From DASRDU01 sp046331565 (GTDB taxonomy: Bacteria; Acidobacteriota; Blastocatellia; RBC074): a stretch of DNA of 64,000 bases. This document shows positions 52,687 to 60,784 of the stretch, piece after piece. Each line of letters begins with the position of its first letter. Positions within the stretch are counted from its first letter, which is position 1. The translations under genes were made by a program, and so were the position numbers. The stretch is from positions 930,001-994,000 of the forward strand of contig JAXLQP010000001.1 in the NCBI GenBank assembly GCA_046331565.1, given 5' to 3'. The notes under the pieces were generated by a model that was not told the DNA's origin, ran no database searches, and was given only the letters and a program-made list of their open reading frames with translations.

Positions 52687-52761
52687 CTGAATCCTGACGC
52701 CTGACACCTGATTCCTGTTTGATGAATAAACAGGAATCAGGTGTCAGGCGTCAGGATTCAG
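52687..52761. repeat. Perfect 34-bp hairpin of 7-nt units
   Basis: Arms 52687-52720 and 52728-52761 pair without mismatch around the 7-nt loop GATGAAT. The arm is built of 7-nt units (CTGACGC, CTGACAC, CTGATTC). It lies between the S10 peptidase and acylase genes, 37 bp before the acylase SD. Confidence 0.94.
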
Positions 52762-52811
52762 TCGGGAGATGCTGCAAACAAAATTCTTCACCTTCGACCG
52801 GAGACAAAAAT

Positions 52812-55244
52812 ATGCGCACGTTACGACTCGCTGACTTTCATCGCTTCAACGGCAGAATGTGGCTGGCTGCCGGAATGTTGTCTGTCCTCGCGCTGTTGGC
52901 GGTGGTGCTGATTGCTGAAACGGCCACGCAGTCAAAGCCGCGTTACGAAGCCGAGATTCGCCGCACCAGTCACGGCATCCCGCACATTACGGCCCGCGAT
53001 ATGGGCAGCCTCGGTTTTGGTGAAGGCTATGCTTTCGCGCAGGATCACCTGTGTTCACTGGCCGATCAGGTTGTGAAAGTCAGAGGCGAACGGGCGCGCT
53101 TTTTCGGCCCCGGCGAAAACAATCGGCACCTCAACAACGACATCGCATTCAAAGCCCTGGGCATTTATGAACAGGCCAGAGCGATGTTGCAGGCAATGCC
53201 GAAAGAGCAGCGCGAACAGATCGAAGGCTATGTCGCCGGATACAATCAGTACCTGCGCGAAGTCACGGCGAACGGCGTGAGCGGCTGGTGTCGCGGCAAA
53301 GAATGGGTCTTTGAAATCACGCCCGAAGACCTGATTGCCTATAACCAGAGCGTCGTGGTGACAAGCACCAATTTTGCCGATCAGATTGCGACGGCAGTGC
53401 CGCCCGGCAAAGAGACGGCTCAGATCAGGCCGGTTGAGCTGCCTGATTTTGAGCAGGCCAGCAACGGCTGGGCGATTGGCGCTGAACGATCAGCGGGCGG
53501 GCGCGGCATGCTCATCGCCAATCCGCACTATCCCTGGGTCGGAGCCAATCGCTTCTGGGAAAAGCATCTGATCGTTCCCGGCAGAATGAATGTTTACGGT
53601 GTGGGCCTGCTCGGTTCGCCGGGCGTTTCGATTGGCTTCAATAATGCAGTCGCGTGGACGCATACCGTATCGGCGGGCAAACGCTTCACGCTTTACACGC
53701 TCAACCTTGTGCCGGGCAATCCGACAAAATATTTGTATGACGGCAAAGAACGCGAGATGACCAGCAAGGTGATCAGCGTGGCGGTGCGGCAGAGCGACGG
53801 CACGACAAAGCAGGTCGAGCAGCGCGTTTTCTTCAGTCATTACGGCCCGATTCTGAACCTGCCCGGCTTCGGCTGGACGGCGAAACGCGCCGTGACGATT
53901 CGTGATGCCAACGCGAACAACACGAATTTTTATGCGCAGCGCGTGGCGATGAATCAGGCGCGCAGCATGGATGAATTCAAACAGGCGCACGCGCAATACA
54001 ACGCGATGCCCTGGATCAACACCATTGCCACGAGCGCCGACGGGCGCGCGTGGTATGCCGACACTTCGGCCACGCCGAATCTGAAGCCCGAAGCGATTGC
54101 CGCGCTGATGAAACGCAAGGACAGCGAGATGCTGACGAAAACAGCGTGGGATCGCGGGCTGATTCTGCTTGACGGCAGCGATTCGTTGTATGAATGGGTG
54201 AATGATCCTTCGACACGGCCCGGCGTGATTCCCTGGTCGCGCATGCCGCAACTGGAGCGGAAGGATTACGTCTTCAATTCAAACGACAGTTTCTGGCTGG
54301 CGAATCCGCACCAGTTATTGACGGGCTTTTCGCCGCTGCAGGGACTCGAAGGCACATCGCGTTCGCTGCGCACCAGAATGAATGCGCTGCTGCTCGATGA
54401 CACGCGCCCGAACGGCCCCGCCGGTCAGGACGGCAAATTCACGCTCGATGAACTTGCCGCCGCAGTGATGAGCAATCGCAGCCTGTCAGCCGAACTGCTG
54501 CGCCCTGAACTCGTCAAACGCTGTCAGGCCACTTCATCAGTCACGCTCGACGGTCAGAGTGTTAATCTGAGCAAAGCCTGTCAGGAACTGGCCGCGTGGG
54601 ATGGCCGTTATGAAACCAGCAGCGTCGGCGCAGTGTTGTGGCGCGAATACATCACGCAATATGAACCGGCTGAACTGCAACGCAACGGCGCTTTGTTCGC
54701 GCAGGGCTTCAATCCGGCTGATCCGGTCAACACGCCGCACACGCTGGCTGCTGATCAGGATGGCAACAGGCAATCGCTGCTGAAACTCGCTCGCGCCGTG
54801 CGGCTGCTTGAACAGGCAGGCATCGCCATTGATGCGCCGCTTGGCAAAGTGCAGTACAGCGACAAAAACGGCGGGCGCATTCCGATGCACGGCGGCGAAG
54901 GCGCGTATGATGGCATTGCCAACTTCGTCAACTACGCGCCCAACACGACAACGCTTGAACCGCACAAAATCCCGGAGCGCGTCAAAGGCAGCCGCTTCCT
55001 CGGCAAAGACGGCTACCTGGTCAATCGCGGCAGCAGCTTTGTGATGGCGCTTGAATACACCGCGCAGGGGCCGCGCGCGCAGGCATTTCTGACCTACGCG
55101 CAATCGGGCGATCCGTCATCGCCGCTGTTCTATGACCAGACGCAGTTGTTTTCAGAAAAGAAATGGCGGCGCATTCTGTTCACTGATGCTGACATTAAGG
55201 CCGACCCGAACCTGAAGACAACCAGAGTCACAAGCGGGAAGTGA
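52812..55244 (+). CDS. Penicillin acylase family Ntn-hydrolase, exported
   Basis: An 810-residue acylase of the penicillin/cephalosporin/AHL acylase family, made as one chain and cut into alpha and beta subunits. The N-terminal signal or anchor is near 17-36 (L-A-A-G-M-L-S-V-L-A-L-L-A-V-V-L-I-A). The alpha part contains R-T-S-H-G-I-P-H-I and G-Y-A-F-A-Q-D. The autocleavage site is Q-A-S-N-G-W-A-I-G: Ser217 becomes the N-terminal nucleophile of the beta chain. N-P-H-Y-P-W and the later G-V-S-I-G-F-N-N-A-V-A-W-T-H also fit. ATG 52812 follows GGAGAC; earlier in-frame ATGs lie in the hairpin. Likely substrates are acyl-homoserine lactones or other amides outside the cell; penicillin is only the family name. 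Confidence 0.91.
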   Translation: MRTLRLADFHRFNGRMWLAAGMLSVLALLAVVLIAETATQSKPRYEAEIRRTSHGIPHITARDMGSLGFGEGYAFAQDHLCSLADQVVKVRGERARFFGPGENNRHLNNDIAFKALGIYEQARAMLQAMPKEQREQIEGYVAGYNQYLREVTANGVSGWCRGKEWVFEITPEDLIAYNQSVVVTSTNFADQIATAVPPGKETAQIRPVELPDFEQASNGWAIGAERSAGGRGMLIANPHYPWVGANRFWEKHLIVPGRMNVYGVGLLGSPGVSIGFNNAVAWTHTVSAGKRFTLYTLNLVPGNPTKYLYDGKEREMTSKVISVAVRQSDGTTKQVEQRVFFSHYGPILNLPGFGWTAKRAVTIRDANANNTNFYAQRVAMNQARSMDEFKQAHAQYNAMPWINTIATSADGRAWYADTSATPNLKPEAIAALMKRKDSEMLTKTAWDRGLILLDGSDSLYEWVNDPSTRPGVIPWSRMPQLERKDYVFNSNDSFWLANPHQLLTGFSPLQGLEGTSRSLRTRMNALLLDDTRPNGPAGQDGKFTLDELAAAVMSNRSLSAELLRPELVKRCQATSSVTLDGQSVNLSKACQELAAWDGRYETSSVGAVLWREYITQYEPAELQRNGALFAQGFNPADPVNTPHTLAADQDGNRQSLLKLARAVRLLEQAGIAIDAPLGKVQYSDKNGGRIPMHGGEGAYDGIANFVNYAPNTTTLEPHKIPERVKGSRFLGKDGYLVNRGSSFVMALEYTAQGPRAQAFLTYAQSGDPSSPLFYDQTQLFSEKKWRRILFTDADIKADPNLKTTRVTSGK

Positions 55245-55273
55245 AGAAGCAGAACGGATCAGGTACAGTATCA

Positions 55274-55484
55274 GGTACAGTACCGCGCGCGTGAGCAGGC
55301 GGTTGATTCAGATCAGATTTCAGATCAGTGTACGGAAACAACCAGTGTTGCGCGATTTGCCAAAATCGCGCTGTATTCGAGATCGGCCCGTGACGTAAGC
55401 CGCGCGATTTGCCAAAATCGCGCAACACTTTCCGGTTACGCAATTGAAAAATCAACCGCTTGCTCACGCGCGCGGTACTGTACC
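55274..55484. repeat. Nested inverted repeats: GTACCGCGCG element enclosing a GTTGCGCGATTTGCC element
   Basis: Outer arms 55274-55308 and 55450-55484 pair over 35 bp with one mismatch and belong to the family at 38985 and 41815. Between them lies a second inverted repeat (55344-55370 and 55403-55429) of the family seen at 42442. It fills the gap 55245-55551 apart from a lone ATCCTGTTAATCCTGTC string at 55501-55517. No gene is present. Confidence 0.93.
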
Positions 55485-55551
55485 GACTGCATCCTGAAAA
55501 TCCTGTTAATCCTGTCGAAATTTTTTTCTGATTTACGAAAGGTACTGACTT

Positions 55552-57876
55552 ATGCCTCGCTTCAATTCAATGCTGCTCGTGCTGTTCTGCTCAATGCTGG
55601 CGCTTCCGGCGCTGGCGCAGAACAAGCTCAGCCCGGCTGACAAGTTCCGTCAGCTTGAAGAGATTCTGCCGACGCCGAATGAATACCGCACGGCTTCGGG
55701 CGCGCCTGGTCACAGGTACTGGCAGCAGAAGGTTGATTACGACATTGACGTTGAACTTGACGATGCAAATCAGCGCATCATCGGCTCAGAGAAGATCACT
55801 TATCACAACAACTCGCCCGATACGCTCACCTATCTGTGGCTACAGCTCGATCAGAACCGGTTTCGCCGGGACTCTGACGATCAGATGACGAAGACCGCGC
55901 CGGGCGAGATTGAGAAGATGCCGCTGGCGATGATTGAATCGCTCGTGCATCGCAGCGACAGGTACGGTTACAACATTACTGCCGTCAAAGACGCGAACGG
56001 CGCGCCGCTCGCGCATGCAATCGTCAGAACGATGATGCGCGTTGATCTGAAACAGCTGCTCGCTCCGGGCCGCAGCGTGACTTTCGCGGTTGACTGGAAC
56101 TATTTCGTTCCCGATGCAAAAAAGATGGACGGGCGCGGCGGGCTGGAATACTTTCCGAAGGATGGCAATTACCTCTATGGCATTTCCCAATGGTTCCCGC
56201 GCCTCGCTGCCTACACCGATGTAAACGGGTGGCAGCACAAACAATTTCTGGGCGCAGGCGAATTCACGCTTGAATTCGGTGATTACAAAGTGCGCATCAC
56301 CGCGCCGGATGATCACGTCGTCGGCTCAACCGGCGTGTTGCAGAATCCTGAACAGGTGCTGACGGCGAAGTGGCGCGAAAGACTGAAGCAGGCCGAGACC
56401 GCGACGAAGCCTGTCCTCATCGTCACGCCTGAAGAAGCGAAGGCAAATGAAGCGAACAAGCCGAAAGGCAAAAAGACCTGGATCTTTCACGCCGACAATG
56501 TGCGCGATTTTGCCTTTGCCTCGTCGCGCAAATTTATCTGGGACGCGCAGGGGCACAATGTCGAAGGCAACAAAGTGATGGCGATGTCCTTCTATCCGAA
56601 AGAGGGCAATCCGCTCTGGGCGCAGTATTCGACCGCTGCAATCATTCACACGCTGAATGTCTATTCGCGTTATTCGTTCAATTATCCATACCCGACCGCG
56701 ATTTCAGTGAACGGCCCGATCAATGGCGGGATGGAATATCCGATGATCTGCTTCAACGGCCCGCGCCCCGAAGCCGACGGCACTTACTCGGCGATGACGA
56801 AGTACGGCCTGATTTCAGTTGTCATTCACGAAGTCGGTCACAACTTCTTTCCGATGGTCGTCAACTCGGATGAGCGACAATGGACGTGGATGGATGAAGG
56901 GCTGAACTCGTTCCTGCAATATTTGTCTGAAGCGGAATGGGAAGCGAACTATCCGTCACGTCGCGGCGAGCCGAAATACATTGTGGATTATATGACCGCG
57001 CCGATTCACGATCCGATTATGACCAACTCGGAATCGGTGATGGCGCTCGGCCCGAACGCATACGCCAAGCCCGCAACCGCGCTCAACATTCTGCGCGAAA
57101 CCGTGCTTGGGCGCGAACTCTTTGATTACGCCTTCAAAACCTACGCGCAAAGATGGAAATTCGGGCGGCCTGAACCCGCCGATTTCTTTCGCACGATGGA
57201 AGACGCGAGCGGCGTTGATCTCGACTGGTTCTGGCGCGGCTGGTTTTACACGACCGATCACACCGACATCGGCATCGAAGGCGTGAAGCTTTACAACATC
57301 GATACGAAAAATCCTGAAGTCGAAAAGACCGTCGCACGCAGGGAGCAGGAAGCAGAACCCGTCACGCTGTCAGCGCAACGCAATCAGCCGCTGCCCAAAC
57401 TGATCGAGCAGAAACCTGAACTGAAGGATTTTTACAATGGCTACGACCCGCTCAAAGTCACCGACCGCGACCGCGAGCAGTATCAGAAATTCCTGGCTGC
57501 GCTGACTGAAGACGAAAAGAAGCTTTTCAATTCAGGGCTGAACTTTTATGTCGTCGAACTTAAAAACATCGGCGGCCTGGTGATGCCGGTGATTTTTGAG
57601 ATTGAATACACCGACGGCACAAAAGAGGAACTGCGCATTCCGGCTGAAATCTGGCGGCGCAACAATCTGGCCATCAGTAAAATGATCGTCACGCCGAAGG
57701 AGATCAAACAGCTCACGCTCGACCCGCACCTTGAAACTGCCGACACCGATCTGACGAACAATTACTGGCCGCAGCGCCCCGTCAAATCGCGCTTCCAGAT
57801 TTTCAAGGAGCAGCAGAAACAGCCCAACCCGATGCAGCAGGTGCGCCCGCACACCGGCAGCGGCGGACAAAACTGA
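55552..57876 (+). CDS. M1 family metallopeptidase (aminopeptidase N-like), exported
   Basis: A 774-residue zinc aminopeptidase of family M1 with a signal peptide (about 1-22, ending LPALAQ). The N-terminal saddle domain (about 50-300) is followed by the thermolysin-like domain. The exopeptidase motif reads N-G-G-M-E-Y and the zinc site H-E-V-G-H-N-F-F with Glu449 in D-E-G-L-N-S, exactly 18 residues after the second His (His426, Glu427, His430). The C-terminal part is shorter than in E. coli PepN. It should trim N-terminal residues of peptides in the periplasm. It ends 16 bp before the DUF6702-like gene, with which it is probably co-transcribed. Confidence 0.92.
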   Translation: MPRFNSMLLVLFCSMLALPALAQNKLSPADKFRQLEEILPTPNEYRTASGAPGHRYWQQKVDYDIDVELDDANQRIIGSEKITYHNNSPDTLTYLWLQLDQNRFRRDSDDQMTKTAPGEIEKMPLAMIESLVHRSDRYGYNITAVKDANGAPLAHAIVRTMMRVDLKQLLAPGRSVTFAVDWNYFVPDAKKMDGRGGLEYFPKDGNYLYGISQWFPRLAAYTDVNGWQHKQFLGAGEFTLEFGDYKVRITAPDDHVVGSTGVLQNPEQVLTAKWRERLKQAETATKPVLIVTPEEAKANEANKPKGKKTWIFHADNVRDFAFASSRKFIWDAQGHNVEGNKVMAMSFYPKEGNPLWAQYSTAAIIHTLNVYSRYSFNYPYPTAISVNGPINGGMEYPMICFNGPRPEADGTYSAMTKYGLISVVIHEVGHNFFPMVVNSDERQWTWMDEGLNSFLQYLSEAEWEANYPSRRGEPKYIVDYMTAPIHDPIMTNSESVMALGPNAYAKPATALNILRETVLGRELFDYAFKTYAQRWKFGRPEPADFFRTMEDASGVDLDWFWRGWFYTTDHTDIGIEGVKLYNIDTKNPEVEKTVARREQEAEPVTLSAQRNQPLPKLIEQKPELKDFYNGYDPLKVTDRDREQYQKFLAALTEDEKKLFNSGLNFYVVELKNIGGLVMPVIFEIEYTDGTKEELRIPAEIWRRNNLAISKMIVTPKEIKQLTLDPHLETADTDLTNNYWPQRPVKSRFQIFKEQQKQPNPMQQVRPHTGSGGQN

Positions 57877-57882
57877 ACAGGA

Positions 57883-58025
57883 GGAGTGCGGAATGCGGAG
57901 TGCGGTATACGGAATAAAGAGAGACAGGGGCAGGACGACAAACGGCGTAATTACGCGGTTGTCTGATCTGTTATTGATTATTGTGTTTTGTGCATTTACT
58001 CCGCACTCCGCACTCTGCACTCCGC
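57883..58025. repeat. GGAGTGC-iteron inverted repeat inside the 5' end of a gene
   Basis: Left arm 57883-57918 (7-nt units GGAGTGC, GGAATGC, GGAGTGC, GGTATAC) and right arm 57995-58025 (ACTCCGC units) are inverted copies. The start codon (57893) and the first 44 codons of the DUF6702-like gene fall within the element, so it is partly translated. Confidence 0.85.
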
Positions 58026-58489
58026 GCCTGCACAAGTTTCACGTCAGCAATTCGCAGGTTGAATACAACCAGTCAGCGCAGTCGGCTGAAATCATCGTGC
58101 GCGTCTTCGCCGATGATTTTCAGAATGCCATCAGCCGACACGCGGGCCGCGAAGTCAGACTTGATCGCCCTGAGGACTGGAAGGACAAGACAAAGACGGC
58201 GCTGATTGTTGCTTATCTCAACGACAATTTCGTGCTGAAAACCAGGGCTGGCCGCCCGGTGAAACTGACGTGGGTCGGGATGGAAGGGATGGCCGATATG
58301 TTCTGGATTTATGTTGAAGGCCGGATGCCCGGCGGACTGGCCGGAGCGCAGTTGAAGAACCGGATTCACTGTGAACTCTTCGATGACCAGGTCAATGTCG
58401 TCACCGCGAAATTTCAGGGCAGACAGGTCGGCCTGATGTTCGAGCCGAAGGATGAATTCAAGCCCATTGCCGAGCCATCCCGTTCATAA
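57893..58489 (+). CDS. DUF6702-like exported protein with repeat-derived N-terminus
   Basis: A 198-residue protein. The mature part begins L-H-K-F-H-V-S-N-S-Q-V-E-Y-N, then E-I-I-V-R-V-F-A-D-D-F-Q-N-A-I, matching the DUF6702 family opening (HKFHVS and a V-R-x-F-x-D-D segment) of small exported proteins without known function. AGGAGG lies 9 bases before ATG 57893. The first 44 codons run through an inverted repeat: the left arm gives the basic N-region, the loop gives the hydrophobic core L-L-L-I-I-V-F-C-A-F, and the right arm gives T-P-H-S-A-L-C-T-P just before the mature part. The repeat seems to have been inserted in frame, forming or replacing the signal peptide. It follows the M1 peptidase gene by 16 bp. 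Confidence 0.75.
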   Translation: MRSAVYGIKRDRGRTTNGVITRLSDLLLIIVFCAFTPHSALCTPRLHKFHVSNSQVEYNQSAQSAEIIVRVFADDFQNAISRHAGREVRLDRPEDWKDKTKTALIVAYLNDNFVLKTRAGRPVKLTWVGMEGMADMFWIYVEGRMPGGLAGAQLKNRIHCELFDDQVNVVTAKFQGRQVGLMFEPKDEFKPIAEPSRS

Positions 58490-58521
58490 ACGGCGCAGCT
58501 CCGGTGTGCCGGGTTCGCTGA

Positions 58522-60675
58522 TTATTTTGCTTTGTCTGCGATCACAAACCTGGCAGTCAGTGTTGTGTCCCTGCTGATATTCAATTCAATCCGTGGATTT
58601 GAACCCGCGCCTTCCCATTCGACAAATCTGAATTTCCGGCCTTCGCTCGGACGGGCCGGATTCGATGGATCCATAAACTGCCCCAGCCGCTCACTCCTGG
58701 CATAACCCTGCGGAGTCTTCACATCCGCCGGAACCACATCCACGATTTCAACTGTATGTCTGCCCGGCTGATCGAAAATGATCTCGAACCTGCCGAACCT
58801 GTCACCCTTGTGATATTCGGTGGTCCAGAATCCGCTATGCGTCCAGTAATCAAATCCATCCACGCGAAAACGCACTTCAGCGAGCGGAGGTGAGGTGGTG
58901 ATGATCAGTTTCGGGCCGACGGGTGCAAGTTCATCGCGCGTGTCGGGGGCAAACAGATAAACGCGCCCGGAATATTTCGGAATCATCAGCCTGCCTGATG
59001 CGCTCAGGTCAAGGATGCGGCTCTGATCGCTGACTTCTTCAAAGCCGCCGTTCAGCAGCTTTTCGTTTCCGCTTTCCTCGCGCACCGAAACATCATCGAA
59101 CCAGACCCGCCCGGTCTTGTTCCGAAACAGCACATTGAGCGTCAGGCTGGTGACCGGGCGCTGCGGATGAATGGTGACGGACTTTTGCTCCCAGTCGTGT
59201 GTGCCGGTGCTGAAAGGTGCGACCTGACCATAGAGATGTGTTCCGTCGGCATAAATCAGGTCGGCATATAGCGCATAATTGCTGTCGGCAGCGCCTGACA
59301 CATTTTCGGCCCGGCTCCAGCCGCTGATGATGATCGGGGCAGGTCGTGTCTGCCTGAATTCAATCGTCTGTGTTGCGCCGCTGCCTGCGGTGGCCGAATC
59401 ATTGGCGCAGGCGATGCTGCTGCGGCCTGAGTGTCTGACCTGGTAATCAGGTGTGAAGCCACCCGGCGCGTAATGCGTCCAGTTCTTTGCTTCGCCGCCG
59501 AACAGGTCAACAAGTCGGCGTGAAGGAACGGGAGAACTGAGCGTGAAGGAGGCTGCCTGCTGCTTGTCAGGATTGACCGCCACCAGACCACGCTCAAAGA
59601 CGCGGTAATGAACCCCGTTTTCCTCGCGTTCATCGGTCAGCGGGCGACCCAGGCGCAAACGGTAAAGCACCGCCGTTTCAGGAGTGGACAATGGCAGCCC
59701 GCCATTCCAGACAAAACCGGCCAGCCGCGCGCTGGCATAACAGAAGAACGCATCTTCGCGCACGCCGTATGATGTGTGTCCCAGATAGCTGAGCGCCTGA
59801 ATCTGTTTGCCTGCTTTCAGGTAAGGTTGCAGCTCACGGCCCGCCTTGTTCCAGTGCGTCTGCCAGTCGAACCAGCGGTCTGTGCTGGCCCAGGTGCAGA
59901 TGTATGATTCAAGCATGTCGGCGTCGAGGTACTTCCAGAACTCCGGCGGCAATGTGGTCGGGCTGGCTGAATTGCCAAACACTGCGCCGTCAGGATGCGC
60001 CTGTTTGATGACTTCTCGCACGCGCCGCAGCAGCAGGGCAAACGCCTGATTTTGTTCCGCAGTTGAAGCCCTGCCGGACGAGCCGATCAAATGTTTGTGT
60101 CTGCCGAATTGCGGGCCGTCACACTCGGCGCGACTGCTCAGGTTGTCAATAAAAACTCCGTCCGCGCCGAGATCCAGCAGCTTTCTGACCCACGCCACCA
60201 TTGCGTCCTGGTAAGCCTGCACATTGGGGCAGATGGTGTAATAGTTCTTGTAATCCTCTGATTCCCAGAATCCTGTGCGCCGGTAATTACCCTGTGCATC
60301 AACTTCGATGAATTCAGGATGATCCTTCAGATTGATGCCCTGATAGCTCTGACCGGCTGCGCCCTGATAGAAAGTGACGTAGGGAAAACAGCGAATGCCA
60401 AGCGCATGCGCCCGCTCAAAAAACCGGCGATTGACGGGGCAGTGAGTAATGAAACTGACTTTGGACTGGGCCAGCGCATCCCATTCGCCAGGCGCAAAGC
60501 CGACCGCATAAGTTTCAGAATCACGCAGCCAGTCCGGCGCGGCTTCGCCTGTGTCAGCCCTGGAGATGGCCGTTGCACGAGCCTGCCGATCAGCGCCTGT
60601 TTGCCCGAAGCTGAGGGCGACTGAAAGAAGTAACAAAGTCAGCAGAAAGAAAGTGCGACTGGAATGATGGCGCAA
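58522..60675 (-). CDS. Exported TIM-barrel glycoside-hydrolase-like protein with C-terminal beta domains
   Basis: A 717-residue exported protein (signal peptide about 1-25, F-F-L-L-T-L-L-L-L-S-V-A-L-S-F-G). Residues about 45-370 look like a (beta/alpha)8 barrel of the putative glycosidase (GHL) type: I-R-C-F-P-Y-V-T-F-Y, C-P-N-V-Q-A-Y-Q-D-A-M-V-A-W-V and D-G-V-F-I-D-N-L-S, where Asp of F-I-D-N is a likely catalytic or substrate-binding residue. A beta-sandwich resembling a carbohydrate-binding module follows (about 415-555, V-W-F-D-D-V-S-V-R), then a further beta-rich tail with W-E-G-A-G-S-N-P-R. Substrate and exact family are not known. It ends downstream of the M19 gene on the minus strand. 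Confidence 0.72.
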   Translation of the reverse strand: MRHHSSRTFFLLTLLLLSVALSFGQTGADRQARATAISRADTGEAAPDWLRDSETYAVGFAPGEWDALAQSKVSFITHCPVNRRFFERAHALGIRCFPYVTFYQGAAGQSYQGINLKDHPEFIEVDAQGNYRRTGFWESEDYKNYYTICPNVQAYQDAMVAWVRKLLDLGADGVFIDNLSSRAECDGPQFGRHKHLIGSSGRASTAEQNQAFALLLRRVREVIKQAHPDGAVFGNSASPTTLPPEFWKYLDADMLESYICTWASTDRWFDWQTHWNKAGRELQPYLKAGKQIQALSYLGHTSYGVREDAFFCYASARLAGFVWNGGLPLSTPETAVLYRLRLGRPLTDEREENGVHYRVFERGLVAVNPDKQQAASFTLSSPVPSRRLVDLFGGEAKNWTHYAPGGFTPDYQVRHSGRSSIACANDSATAGSGATQTIEFRQTRPAPIIISGWSRAENVSGAADSNYALYADLIYADGTHLYGQVAPFSTGTHDWEQKSVTIHPQRPVTSLTLNVLFRNKTGRVWFDDVSVREESGNEKLLNGGFEEVSDQSRILDLSASGRLMIPKYSGRVYLFAPDTRDELAPVGPKLIITTSPPLAEVRFRVDGFDYWTHSGFWTTEYHKGDRFGRFEIIFDQPGRHTVEIVDVVPADVKTPQGYARSERLGQFMDPSNPARPSEGRKFRFVEWEGAGSNPRIELNISRDTTLTARFVIADKAK

Positions 60676-60719
60676 GATTGAAACTGCTCCTGCCGGGGCG
60701 GGGAATGGTGAACAGATTT

Positions 60720-60746
60720 ACCGGGCCGCACTGATGACGGCCCGGT
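60720..60746. terminator. GC-rich stem-loop between two minus-strand genes
   Basis: ACCGGGCCG (60720-60728) pairs with CGGCCCGGT (60738-60746) over a 9-nt loop. The T run (TTTTTG) follows on the + strand, so as an intrinsic terminator it best suits + strand transcription; on the minus strand an A run precedes it. It separates the M19 and glycosidase-like genes. Confidence 0.6.
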
Positions 60747-60784
60747 TTTTGTCTTACAGCTTAACGGGGAATTTTCGATGACGG

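Noticed and set aside
60720..60746. Intrinsic terminator for the M19 dipeptidase transcript
   Set aside because: The T run follows the stem only on the + strand, so it was reported as an ambiguous stem-loop instead.
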